Source: Cordia subcordata (taxonomy: Eukaryota; Streptophyta; Magnoliopsida; Boraginales; Cordiaceae). From it: 64,000 nucleotides of DNA. The notes beneath the pieces were generated by a model. That model did no database searches, was not told where the DNA came from, and saw nothing but the letters and a program-made list of their open reading frames with translations. Location: assembly GCA_028554755.1 (NCBI GenBank), contig JAPTOF010000024.1, positions 868,001-932,000 on the forward strand, given 5' to 3'. How positions within the stretch are numbered: position 1 is the first letter of the stretch; each line of letters begins with the position of its first letter. This document shows, piece by piece, positions 10,331-22,256 of this stretch. The translations under genes were made by a program, and so were the position numbers.

Positions 10331-12099
10331 TTGATTGATAAGTCACTTGAGGTTAAACATTCTAGTCTCAATTTGATTGATGTCCCCGTTGATAATATTG
10401 AGGTTGAGTTTCCCTTAGTGGAGCCTAGCCCCTCTTTAGAGGTCAAACCCCTTCTCGATCATTTGAATGATGCATTCCTAGGCCCTAGTGAGACCTTTCT
10501 CGTCATCATTGCTTCTGATCTTTTTAGTGGGCAAGAGGAGCGTCTCCTAGTGGTTCTTCAGAAACATAGGAAGGTTATAAGGTGGAAAATTGATGATTTG
10601 AGAGGTATTGACCCTTCGGTTTGTATGCATCGTATTCACCTTGAAGATGGAGCCATTCTTTCTAGGGAGATGCAAATAAGGCTAAACCCACACATGAGTG
10701 AAGCAGTTAAGAAAGAGATCATTAAGCTTCTAAATGTAGGCATTATTGATCCGATCTCCGATAGTGAGTGGGTTAGCCCGGTCCAAGTTTCCCCTAAGAA
10801 GTTTGGGATCACGGTTGTGGAGAATGAGAGAGAAGAGCTTATCCCTACACATACTCCCACGGGATGGAGAGTTTGTATTGATTATAGGAAGCTCAACTTC
10901 AAAACTAGAAGGGATCATTTCCCATTGCCTTTTCTAGATTAGATTTTAGATAGAGTGGCTGGGCATAGCTACTATTATTTTCTAGATGGCTATTCGGCTT
11001 ATAATCAACTCCCCGTGTTTCTCGAGGACCAGGAGAAAACCACCTTTACTTATCCTTATGGCACTTTTGCCTATAGGAGAATTCCCTTCGATCTTTGTAA
11101 TGTCTCAGCGACTTTCCAAAGGTGTATGATGGCCTTTTTTAGTGACATGATTGAGAGGCATTTAGAGATATTCACGGATGATTTCTCAGTCTTTGGTGAT
11201 AGTTTTGAATAGTGCTTAAGTCACCTCTCTTTAGTCTTAGACCGATGTGTAGAGAATAATTTAGTGTTGAGTTAGGAGAAACCCCATTTCATGGCACAAA
11301 GAGGGATAGTTTTGGGTTATATAGTTTCATCTAGTGGTATTCAAGTTGACCCAGCTAAGGTAGAATCGATTGAAAAGTTGCCTGTTCCTAAGTGTGTTAA
11401 GGATGTTAGATCTTTTCTAGGATATGCAAGATTCTACTGTAGATTCATTAAGGATTTTAGCCACATTACACGTCCCTTGTCTAGGCTTCAAGCACAAGAT
11501 GTCCCTTTTGACTTTAATGATGAGTGTGTCAGGGCTTTCACTAGGTTTAAATCCTTATTGTCTACATCCCCAATTATCTAACCATCTAACTACAATTTCC
11601 TATTTGAGGTTATATGTAATGCATCCGATTATGCGATAGCAGCTGTTTTAGGTCAAAAGAAGGATAAGTTGCCCCATGTTGTGTACTATGCTAGCAAGAC
11701 TCTTGATGAAGCCAAAAGAACTATACCACTATGGAAAAGGAGCTTCTAGCAATAGTCTTCTTCCTTGACAAGTTTAGGTCATACATCCTAGGATCCAAAG
11801 TGATTGTCTACACCGATCATGCGTCATTGAAATATTTGTTGTTTATGAAAGAGTTTAAGCCCCGCTTGATAAGGTGGTTACTCTTCCTTCAAGAGTTTGA
11901 CATTGAAATTCGGGATAAGAAGGGTAGAGAGAATTTAGTTGCTAATCATCTTTCCCATCTTGTTAGCAAGTCTTCCAGTGATCCATCCCCTTTTCATGAT
12001 TCATTTCCCGATGACCAATTGTTTGCCGTCTCTCATCACATACCTTGGTTTGCTCACATAGTTAACTATCTTGCCATAGGGCATTTTCCTTCCCATTAG
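10331..12099 (+). pseudogene. Athila-A reverse transcriptase and RNase H, broken
   Basis: The reverse transcriptase copies the RNA into DNA, and RNase H removes the RNA strand. Visible motifs are GWRVCIDYRKLN near 10862, the palm segment EKTTFTYPYGTFAYRR near 11033, and the catalytic box at 11171-11182, which reads FTDD here in place of FMDD. RNase H is marked by [12 protein letters not shown] near 11808 and NHLSHL near 11943. Stops occur near 10940, 11210, 11275, 11580 and at 12097. A one-base deletion at 11711-11718 moves RNase H and integrase to another frame; Athila-C carries the same deletion, Athila-D does not. Confidence 0.88.
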
Positions 12100-12633
12100 G
12101 AGAAGAGAGAAAAAGATAGGTTCCTAGCACAAGTTAGGCATTTCTTTTGGGAGGATCCTTATCTTTTTAAAGTGTGTGCGGATCAAATGATTCGCCGGTG
12201 TGTGCCCGAGGACGAGTTTGAGAGCGTTTTGAGTATTTGTCACGATGAGGGGTGTGGAAGTCATTTTAGATAGAACAAGACCACCATGAAGGTCTTGCAA
12301 TGTGGATTATTTTAGACCAGTCTCTTCAGGAATGCCTAAGAGTATTGTAAAAAGTGTTTTAAATGTCAACAATCTGGGTCCATCTCTAGGAGAAACATGA
12401 TGCCTTTATCCTCTATTCTTCTATGTGAGTTATTTGATGTTTGGGGTATGGATTTCATGGGTCCATTTCCACCTTCCTTTAGATATCAATACATTTTAGT
12501 GGCCGTTGATTATTTGTCCAAATGGATTGAGGCAATTCCCACACGCACTAATGACTGTAGGGTAGTCATTAAGTTCATTAAGGAGAACATTTTCTCTAGA
12601 TTTGGAGTCTTTAGGGTCTTGATTAGTGATGGG
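12100..12633 (+). pseudogene. Athila-A integrase, N-terminal and catalytic part
   Basis: Integrase inserts the DNA copy into the genome. The HHCC zinc-binding segment is partly readable near 12235-12370 ([20 protein letters not shown]), with stops. The first catalytic aspartate is in [11 protein letters not shown] near 12438. The second is in LISDG at 12619-12633, where the gene is cut by Athila-B. The reading continues at 29475 with the next codons (GLHF in sister copies). Confidence 0.87.
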
Positions 12634-14475
12634 TGATGTGTTGTGTTCTTGAGTGTGTTTGCATTGTTATTTGCCTATGTTTAAGAGGTATTAAGTACTC
12701 AAAAAGATGCATTAATGTAATGCTTTTGATAAGAATAGGCTTAAGCGTAAACACATATACATATTGAGTTTAAGAGACAAATTGCTACACCAATTGCTTG
12801 TTTTGAATGATTTAGGTGAACTTTGGGTTAAGATTGAGATTGAACGATGATAGGTGATGAAGATGGGAGATGTACGGGTCAAAAAGAGAAGATCGGAGGC
12901 CAAAAAGACAAAGAATGGAGGAAGGAAGTCAGCCGGACAACCTAAGAGAAGTGGTCGATCGACCGGCTAGGTCGATCATCCAGTCCAGAGAGCATCACCA
13001 AAAAGCCGGTTGAGCTAAGAAGAGTAGCCAATCGACTGGCTAAGTCAACCGGCAGTGCGTAAAAAGCAGATATAAAAGCCCAATTTTTAGACTTAAAAGA
13101 GAATCTTTTTGACAATTCTAGAGAGGATCTTAACGCACCCATCATACACACACACACTAAACCCTAGTTTTCACCCACAACACACACACACTCACACACT
13201 TACACACTTTTCACCTAGTCTTGAGCTCATTTGGGGAGATTCAAACACTTGGATCAAAGGCTACTTAAGAATTTTATACAAGAATTGCTAGGATGGAATG
13301 GGAGCTTTCTATTCTCCCTTTCATCCTCTATTATATTATGTTTAAGTAGATTTATTTGGGGTGATGACACTTGTGTAATGAGTTGATTCTATGCTTCTAT
13401 ATTAGGGGATTCAATGGCTTAATGTATACACATATTCTATGTTTTTTTTGTTTCAATGGCCATTGCTCAATACATGTTTAGGTGTTTGACAATATGCCTA
13501 TGAGAGTTGCATATGTATAAATTGAAGTCTATTTACTACTAGACACCTTTAATCCATTCTATAATTATGTCTATATGTTTATGTATGGATCTTATGAAGT
13601 AGGTATTGCTTATATTCATTTCCATGTGTATGTTTGCACGCCTAGTAGTAAATATGACATCAATATTGCACACATGTTGGTTCAAAAGTGCTTTTAATGG
13701 TGTAATCCGAGTATGACGATGTTTGGTAGTCGACTAGGTCCCTTTATTCGCGAACACCATGGCTTAGAACATGTATGAATGCGTTAAGAGATCAAATCTC
13801 GCTATTGTGACCCTAGAATGACGAAGCATAATTAAAGGCTAGTCTAAATCGAGTCTCCTTTGGCTTTAAATCCAGCCAATAGGTTTCCGAGTAGATTTAG
13901 TCGACTCTACCAACACCAGGTCTTGGCTTTAAATCCAACCAATGATTAGGTACTAAGGTAGGTTTGTTCTAGGTCACCTAGGAAACTAGTTAGTCACTCT
14001 TAAGGCCTTAGGTTATAAGGACCACGCTGTAGCTCTAGGAGGCGTTGCCTAGGGACGGACCTGCATTGAGTCCTAGGGGAAATTAGGATATTAACTAAGC
14101 AACCTAGTGAAAGGGCAATTGATGATTAAGCCATTCCATGTAATTCCATAGTATTGGAATCCAAGATCACCCATTCATAAGTTGAAGTCACCCTAACACC
14201 TTTCCATTTGTTAATTCTTCTAGATTAGCTTGTCTCCCATTTTCCATTCCCATAGTTTAGTTTACTTCGTTTTAATTAGAGCTCTTAACCATCTAGAACA
14301 AAAATAAAAAATAGTTAGTTTAAGTTTTCTTTTTGGCGTTCTCTAGGACACACACTTAGAATCTATCACACAACATAGCCTTCTTGTGGTTTGACGCCCG
14401 TTCTTGCATACACTACACTGCATTAATTCATGCACTTGTGGGTCTTTAGAGCTTGCACTTGAGAGACGTACATCA
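12634..14475 (+). repeat. Athila-B 5' LTR
   Basis: An LTR of 1842 bp, TGATGTGTTG to GTACATCA. The TATA box is at 13071-13078, after the CG-rich block (12930-13055). A CA-repeat tract follows at 13140-13210. The two TTTAAA dyads are near 13857-13880 and 13923-13945. It is followed by AGTTCT and the primer site. Confidence 0.93.
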
Positions 14476-14481
14476 AGTTCT

Positions 14482-14499
14482 TGGCGCCATTATCGGGGA
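14482..14499 (+). promoter_or_regulatory. Athila-B primer binding site (tRNA-Asp)
   Basis: TGGCGCCATTATCGGGGA differs from the tRNA-Asp complement by three bases, all transitions. It begins six bases after the 5' LTR. Confidence 0.87.
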
Positions 14500-14635
14500 G
14501 GCATGGTGGTTTGCATTGTTTGTTTGTGTGTTTTGGTAGTTTCTTTTCTTGTTTTCTTTCTTTTCCGTTATAGTTTGTTTAGTTCTTGCTTATTTTGTTT
14601 ATTATTCATATTATCTTGCTTTAGTTATTGTTTAC
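14500..14635 (+). other. Athila-B leader, left part, and left target site of C
   Basis: T-rich leader that matches 7365-7490 of Athila-A. It ends in TTTAC (14631-14635). The rest of the leader resumes at 25721, after a second TTTAC at 25716-25720. Confidence 0.85.
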
Positions 14636-16466
14636 TAGTGTGTCATTCGAGTGCAAGCTCTAAAAGACCCGTGAGCATACAGATCGTGCAATATAGTGTG
14701 TACAAGTGCGGGCGTCGAACCACAGGAAGGCGTGAATAATGTGGGTGAATTCTATGCTTGGTGCTCTAGAAAGTGCCAAAAAGAAAAATCTAAACTAGAC
14801 ATATTTTTGGGGTTTTGGTTTATCGGGAGCTCTAGGTAAAGGAAATAAAACTAAACTATGAATATGAAAAATGGGAACACAAGTTGGTCAAGAGGGAACT
14901 AACAATTGAGAAAGGATTAGGATGACTTCGACTTATGAATGGGTAATTCTATACTAAAATGTTATGGGGTTAAGGGATGATGGCTAACTATCATGAGTGC
15001 TCTTAACTAGGTTGCTAGTTAGTGTCCTAATTTCCCCCTAGGACTCGGTGTAGGTCCGTCCTTAGGCGGTGCCTCCTAGAGCCACGGCGTAGTACTTATG
15101 ACCTAGGGCCTTAAGAGTGACTAACTAACTTCCTAGGTGACATAGAATGAACCTACCCTAGTACCTAAATCATTGGCTAGATTTAAAGCCAAGACCTAGT
15201 ATTGCTAAGGTCGACTAAAACTATCCGAAAACCTATTGGCTAGATTTAAAGCCAAAGAAAACTCGGTCTAAACTAGCCCTAAATTACGCTTCGTCATTCT
15301 AAGGTCACTACAACAGGATTTGACTTGCTAGTGTGTTCATGCATGTTCAAGGCCAAGGTGCTCGTGAATAATGGAACCTATTCGACTGCCAAACATCGTC
15401 ATGTTCAGTTCACACCATTAGAAATAATTAACAACCAACACCTATGTGTTATTGAAGTTATAATCATTACTAGACATGCAAATATACATATAGACATGAA
15501 TAAAAGCATTATCCACTTCAGAGCATCCACTTATAAACACATAGACATGATTATAACATGGATTAGATGTGTTTAGTAACAAACAAACTTCAATTTATAC
15601 AGATGTTACTCATCTAGGCATTTTATCAAACACTTAGACATGAATGAGAAAATATCCATTTGAACAAGAAAATTCGAAACATGTATATATATTCAACCAT
15701 CATATCCCATATCATAAAAGTATATAGTTAACCCATTACATAAGTTAAATCACCCTACACAAGTCTACTCAATCATAATAGGAGATAGAATGAAAGAGAG
15801 ATAATGAAGCTTCCCTTTCATCCTAACTAATCTTGTACAAAGCTTTTGAGCAAACTTGATTCCAAATATTTGAACCCTCCAAATCAAGCTTGGTTCTTAG
15901 TGAGGAATGTGTGAAAAAGTGTGTGTGAGGTGGGTGGAATCTAGGGTTAAGTGTTGAGAATTTTAGGTGTGAAGTGCGTGCTAATCTTCCAAAAAGTCCT
16001 CTTTCTTTTTCTACAGAGTTGGGCCCTATTTATATGTTCTCAGCATTCTGGACCTAGCTCGACCAGCTTTTTGATGATACTCTCTGGACTGTTGGAGGGG
16101 TGGTCATTCGGCTATTTTTGGCACCTCTCTGGAGTGGTCGGTCGACCTCTTCTTCTTGGTCGTCCGGCTGACTTTCTTCTCCATTCTTTGTCTTTTTGGC
16201 TTCCGGTCTTCTCTCTTAGACCCGAGCATCTCCCTTCTTCATCACCTTTCATCGTCCAATCTCGATCTTAACCCAAAGTTCGCCTAAATCATTGAAAACA
16301 AGCAATTAGTGTAGCAATTTGTCTCTTAAACTCGATATGTACATTTGTTTACACTTAAGCCTACTCTTATCAAAAGTACTACACCAATGCATCTTTTTGA
16401 GCACTTAATACTTCTTAAATATAGGTAAATTACAATGCAAATACACACACAAACAACAACACATCA
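14636..16466 (-). repeat. Athila-C 3' LTR
   Basis: An LTR of 1831 bp. On the minus strand it begins TGATGTGTTG (16466) and ends ACACTA (14636; the 5' LTR has ACACCA). The TATA-like TATAAATAGG lies near 16034-16025 after a reduced CG-rich block. The R/U5 motif is near 14670-14690. Confidence 0.94.
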
Positions 16467-16506
16467 ACACCCCCAAACCTTCTCTTTGCTTGTCCTCAAG
16501 CAAGCC
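16467..16506 (-). promoter_or_regulatory. Athila-C polypurine tract with hairpin
   Basis: On the minus strand: CTTGAGGACAAG as a stem-loop with seven-base arms (TTGCTTG, loop AGGA, arm CAAGCAA, one base eroded), then AGAGAAGGTTTGGGGGTGT next to the LTR. It should prime plus-strand synthesis. Confidence 0.82.
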
Positions 16507-16939
16507 CAATCTTAAATTTATTTCTAAAGCTGATACAATTGATTGCCTAAAGGATTGACTCGCTATCAAGATTAGTCTAAGATGTATGAACGGGGCATTC
16601 CTATTGTGGAGAGATCTCCAAATCTTTTTAGATCCTCCCTTTACTCATAAGGGGTCTCGATCCTCGTGGGAATTTCCCAAGTAGCCAATTCACCATAAGC
16701 CTAGGATTCTAACTCATGTACTCGAGATGTTGATATTTCGTGCTCCCTCAACTAACATGGCCTCCCCAACATGCACCAAGCCTCAAAGACAAGAAAAGAG
16801 AATATTCAAAGACAATGGCTTATAAAAAGCCTTATTCATGTATCTACAAAGATGATAACTTGTGCTAAGTTGACATTGTGTCACTTATGCACTTATTCAC
16901 TAACTTTTTGGTACCTTTAGCTTTTCCTCTTTTTCACTT

Positions 16940-17003
<64 letters not shown>

Positions 17004-17857
17004 TGCACCTTTTTACCTTTTTCTTTTTTTTAAACTTTTAATGCTTTGTATTGTATTCGCAAAAAAAAAGAAAAAGAAAGGCTTAGGCACATCAACAAGA
17101 ACCAATCAAGGAAGGGGCACTCACATCAACAACCCTTTTCCAACACTCTTTCCTACCAAGCTATGGGGTGGCTACAAGGGTTATTCTTTCAAGGTTCTCA
17201 CTTCCTACAACTTTGAAGGGCATCCCCTCCAAGACTTAGTTTTCAAACCACTCTATTCATTTCCCCACAATGCCTCTCATCTTCATAAATCAATAGAGTC
17301 AATCACAAAAGCCAACACAATGATCAACAAAGAAATAAATGACTCTATATCCATCAAAATTTAAAAATTTTCACCATTTTTAAGCGCATAATGCAATCTA
17401 CCCTAAGCAAGATATATAACAAGAAAACCAACTCCCACACCCCCAAACCTAAACTTTGCTTGTCCTCAAGCAAATAGATCAAAACACAACAAAAAGAAAA
17501 TTGTCATTACAAAACAAGTAAGGGTGGTGGGGATAGGGTATAAACATGGGGAATAAGTGGAGAAAGGATAGATACAACCTTGCATTTTCTTGAAAACTTT
17601 CCATGCCAATGATAAATCACCATATTACTAATCCTGTGACTCACAAAGAAAACAAGATTAGTAGCATTGCCTATGCATGCTTGCATTGGCATGTGCAATA
17701 ATAAACAATGGTGTATCTTATGGGACAAAGGATTGGGATTCAACACTTTGGTTTGGGTGCAAGAAAGATAAAAGAAAGAAAATAAAAAGAAAAGAAAGTG
17801 AAACAAATGCAAAACTGCAAAATTGAACCTAGGTTGCCTCCTAGTAGCGCTAACCAC
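16507..17857 (-). other. Athila-C 3' non-coding region with second polypurine module
   Basis: About 1.35 kb after integrase with no env-like frame. A second hairpin plus polypurine module is at 17437-17476. The open frame at 17860-17507 is only the read-through tail of integrase, where the normal TGA stop seems changed to TGG, plus low-complexity sequence. Confidence 0.7.
16945..16995. repeat. (TA)n microsatellite
   Basis: About 25 TA units followed by a T run inside the Athila-C 3' region. The other Athila copies have no TA run at this place, so it expanded in this copy or its close source. Confidence 0.9.
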
Positions 17858-19498
17858 CATGCCGTCAGCCAGGCAAACACTAACTCATCTTCAACTTCTA
17901 TAGATGGGATCCTAAAGCATTAAAACCTCCACACGAGCCATGCTCGGATCATATGCGTGCTTCAGGCGTTGCCTATTCACTATTAACTCTCGACCATCAT
18001 TCAAGTCTTTAATCTTGACTGCTCTAGAAGGATAGGCAACCATCACCTCATATGGACCATCCCATCTTGTCTTAAGCTTACCTGGAAAGAGTTTCAATCG
18101 TGAGTTAAACAACCAAACTTTATCAAAATGAGAGAATGATTTCTTAATAATGTGTTTATCATGAATTCGCTTCATCCTATCCTTATAAAGTTTAGCGTTC
18201 TCATACGCCTTGAATCTAAGCTCTTCCAATTCCACTAGGTCTAGCTTTCTTTTCTCACCCGCTTTTGCCAAGTCAAAATTTAGGGCTTTGATTGCCCAAT
18301 AAGCTCTATGCTCTAGTTCTACCGGCAAGTGACAAGCTTTACCATAAACTAATATATACGGAGACATACTAATAAGAGTTTTAAAGGTGGTACGGTAAGC
18401 CCATAAAGCATCATTTAGCCTAATAGACCAATCTCTCCTATCGGGCCTAACCGTTTTCTCTAAAATGTGCTTGATCTCCCTATTGGACATCTCTATTTGT
18501 CCACTAGTTTGCGGGTAATAAGGAGTGGCTACCTTATGGGCGGCCGAATATCTTCTCAACAATGCCTCTAAAGTCCTATGGCGAAAATGCAAACCCCCAT
18601 CACTATTTAAGACCCTAGGGACTCCAAATCTAGAGAAAATGTTCTCCCTAATGAACTTAACCACTACCCTATGGTCATTAGTGCATGTCGGAATTGCTTC
18701 AACCCATTTAGACACATAATCAACGACCACTAAAACGTATTGGTACCCAAAGAAAGGTGGAAATGGACCTATGAAATCTGTACCCGAAACATCAAACAAC
18801 TCACAAAGAAGAATAGGGGATAAAGGCATCATGTTTCTCCTAAAGATGGACTCAGATTGTTGACATCTAAAACACTTCTTACAATACTCTTGGGCATCCC
18901 TACAGAGAGTAGGCCAAAATAATCCACATTGCAAGACCTTCACAGTGGTCTTCTTCCCATTAAAATGACCTCCACACCCCTCATCATAACACATACTCAA
19001 AACATTCTCAAACTCGTCCTCAAGTACACACTGATGAATCATTTGATCCACACACACTTTGAAGAGATAGGGATCCTCCCAAAAGAAATGCCTAACTTGT
19101 GCTAGGAACCTATCTTTTTCTTTCTTCTCCCAATGGGAAGGAAAAAGCCCTGTGGCAAGATAATTAACAATATGAGCGAACCAAGGTGTGTGATGAGAGA
19201 CGGCAAACAATTGCTCATCGGGGAATAAATCATGAAAAAGAGATGGATCACTAGAAGACTCGCTAACAAGACGAGAAAGATGATCCGCAACTAAATTTTC
19301 TCTACCCTTCTTATCCCGGATTTCTATGTCAAACTCTTGAAGGAGGAGCAACCACCTAATCAAGCGGGGCTTAGACTCTTTCTTAGACAACAAGTACTTC
19401 AATGCCGCATGATCGGTATAGACAATCACTTTGGACCCTATGATGTATGACCTAAACTTGTCAAGGGAAAAGACTATTGCTAGAAGCTCTTTTTCCAT
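17858..19498 (-). pseudogene. Athila-C RNase H and integrase (long open frame)
   Basis: The longest open frame of the window: 528 codons from the ATG at 19498 to a stop at 17912 (CAG to TAG relative to Athila-A), with the ancestral end near 17858. RNase H covers about residues 1-80 ([19 protein letters not shown]). The integrase zinc segment follows at about residues 165-220; its first His is Tyr here ([11 protein letters not shown]), which should weaken zinc binding. The catalytic triad is readable: [20 protein letters not shown] and [12 protein letters not shown]. The C-terminal part has TRWDGPYEV and RQRLKHAYD. It begins one frame away from reverse transcriptase because of the one-base deletion shared with Athila-A. 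Confidence 0.9.
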
Positions 19499-20804
19499 GG
19501 TGGTATAGTTCTTTTGGCTTCATCAAGAGTTTTGCTAGCATAGTACACAACATGGGGCAACTTATCATTCATTTGACTTAAGACAGCTCCAATCGCATAA
19601 TCGGATGCATTACACATAACCTCAAATGGGAGACTATAGTTAGGTGGCTGGATAATTGGGGATATAGACAATAAGGATTTAAGCCTATTAAAAGCTCTAA
19701 CACATTCATCATCAAAAGGGACATCTTGTGCTAAGAGCCTAGATAAGGGGCGTGCAATGTGACTAAAATCCTTAATGAATCTACGATAGAATCCTGCATG
19801 CCCTAGAAAAGATCTAATATCCTTGACATACTTAGGAACAGGCAATTTCTCTATCAATTCTACCTTAGCTGGGTCAACTTTAATACCACAAGATGATACT
19901 ATATGACCCAACACTATTCCTCGTTGCACCATGAACTAGGATTTCTCCCAACTCAACACTAGATTCTTCTTCACACATCGGTCTAAGACTAAAGAGAGAT
20001 GACTCAAACACTCATCAAAGCTATCTCCAAAGACAGAGAAATCATCCATGAAAATCTCTAAATGCCTCTCAATCATGTCACTAAAAATGGCCATCATACA
20101 TCTCTGAAATGTCGCTGGGGTATTACAAAGACCGAAGGGCATTCTCCTATAAGCAAAAGTGCCATAGGGATAAGTAAAGGTGGTCTTCTCTTCGCCCTCG
20201 AGAAACACGGGGATCTGATTATAACTCGAATAGCCATCTAGAAAATAATAGTAGCTATGCCCAGCTACTCTATCTCAGATTTGGTCTAGAAAAGGCAATG
20301 GAAAATGATCATTCCTAGTTTTGGAGTTGAGTTTCCTATAATCAATACAAACTCTCCACCCCGTGGGAGTACATGTAGGAATAAGCTCTCCTCTCTCATT
20401 CTCAACAATCGTGATCCCGGACTTCTTAGGCACGACTTAGACCGGGCTAACCCACTCACTATCGAAGATCGGATAAATAATGCCTGCATCTAAAAGCTTA
20501 ATAATCTCTTTCTTAACTACTTCACTCATGTATGGGTTTAGCCTCCTTTGCATCTCCCTAGAAGGAATGGCTCCATCCTCAAGGTGAATACGATGCATGC
20601 AAACCGAAGGGTCAATACCTCTCAAGTCATCAATTTTCCACCCTGTAGCCTTCTTATGCTTCCTGATGACCTCTAAGAGACGTTCTTTATGCTCACTAGA
20701 AAGATCAGAAGCTATGATGACCGAAAGGGTCTCACTAGGGCCTAGGAATGCATACTTCAAATGATCAGGAAAGGGTTTGAGCTCTTAAGAAGGGCTAGGC
20801 TCAA
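19499..20804 (-). pseudogene. Athila-C reverse transcriptase, nearly intact
   Basis: Segments at 20760-20437, 20208-19936 and 19932-19480 share one frame. Motifs: HRIHLEDGAIPSREMQRRLN, FTYPYGTFAYRRMPFGLCNT, the catalytic box FMDDFSVFGDSFDECL (intact FMDD), and GFYRRFIKDFSHIARPLS of the connection region. FMDDFSV is typical of Athila, whereas Tat elements have a different box. Stops near 20435, 20275 and 19934 and the frameshift near 19511-19518 inactivate it. Confidence 0.9.
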
Positions 20805-22256
20805 CTAAAGGGGACTTAACCTCAACATCATCAATGGGGACATCACTAGGAATGAGACTAGAAGGATTAAATTAACCTCAAGTGACTTATTAATCAAATG
20901 GCTCTCAATCAAGGAAGTAGAAGCTACACATTTCTGCTCTAAGGTCTCTAAATCAAAACTAGACAGCAATTTCTCAAATTTCCTCAATTCTTCTCCATCG
21001 GTCATAGTCTTCTCTATAATATCCTCAACAAAAAAATCAATCACATCCATCCTAAAGCATTCTTCTCCATCCTCTCCTCCTATACTAGCCCTATTCACCA
21101 CCTCGGCAACCCTCATAGTGGATCTCAAATTCCCAAATTTCATCTCCAATAACCCTGACCTACAATGGATAATGGCATCTGTGGTAGCAAGGAAGGGGCG
21201 ACCTAGAAGAATGGGTGTAGAATGTCTAGAGTCATGTCCCGAATCCATATCTAATACTATGAAGTTAACAGGGTACACAAACTCACCTACCTAGACCATA
21301 ACGTCCTCTATCACACCCCTAAGTCTACGCTCAGACCTATCAGCTAACTGAAGAGTAACATGTGTAAGAGACAACTCACCTAGACTTAGCTTCTGATAGA
21401 TACAGTAGGGAATGAGATTCACACTAGATCCTAAATCTAACAAGGCATGATCAATTTGAGTCTCACGGATCCTACAAGGAATGGTGAAGGCTCCGGAGTC
21501 ACCCATCTTGGGTGAAAGGCCCGAAGTACAAATGCTACTCATCTTCTCCGTAAGCCTCACCTTCTTAGGAATGTTCGATGACCTACGTTTCCTTGTACAA
21601 AGATCTTTAAAGAACTTAGAATAAGAGGGCATGGAAAGGATCACATCTACCAAAGGAAGATTGACCTTAAGGTCCTTAAGATGCTCTAAAACCTTGAAGA
21701 ATCTAGAATCCTCACTAAGTGTATGCCTCTCTAAGGCGGATGGAAAAGGAACTCTAGGCTCTACACCTCTAGATACATGGGAGTCATCAATAGGCTTTTT
21801 TCTCTCCTGATGTGGGCGGGAAGTACTACTTTCTCCATGGTCTCTAATGGGCTCATCTCTCTCAACAGGACCTTCTCTAGAATTTTCCTCAACAGGGCTA
21901 CAATGTGGTACTTTAGACTCGGAAGGACCACTAAGTGCAGGCACTGTAAAGTCAATTCCTACCCTATTATCCACTACCCGACCACTCCTAAGAGTGGTGA
22001 CAGCCTTAGCCTGGGCCTGAGGGGGATAAATCGTATCGGTTGAGGAATAGGATTGGACTCTAGGGTTCACCTCTGGCTGAGAAGGCAATTTCTCAGGGTC
22101 TCTAGCGCTCAACTGACTAGCAATATGTCCTAACTGTGCCTCAAACCTAGCCATTTGCTGCCTATTTTTTGCCAATTCTTGCTGTTTGTTTTGAATAAAT
22201 TGCATTATTTTCATCATATCATTACTAGGAGGTTGGCTATTAGAAGGGGCAGGCAA
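20805..22256 (-). pseudogene. Athila-C gag C-terminus and protease
   Basis: A 321-codon open stretch (22256-21291) starts with a Gln-rich segment (QFIQNKQQELAKNRQQ) and runs into the protease with HALLDLGSSVNLIPYCIY near 21450-21400. One stop (CAG to TAG) at about 21288 separates it from 21278-20805 (FIVLDMDSGHDSRHS, LLGRPFLATTDAI). The frame is the same as gag. A frameshift near 20870 leads to the reverse transcriptase frame. Confidence 0.86.

Noticed and set aside
16507..17857. An env-like gene after Athila integrase
   Set aside because: Some Athila elements have one, but here no copy (A, C, D or G) has an open frame, signal peptide or membrane segment of suitable length. The 117-codon frame at 17860-17507 is read-through and low-complexity sequence.
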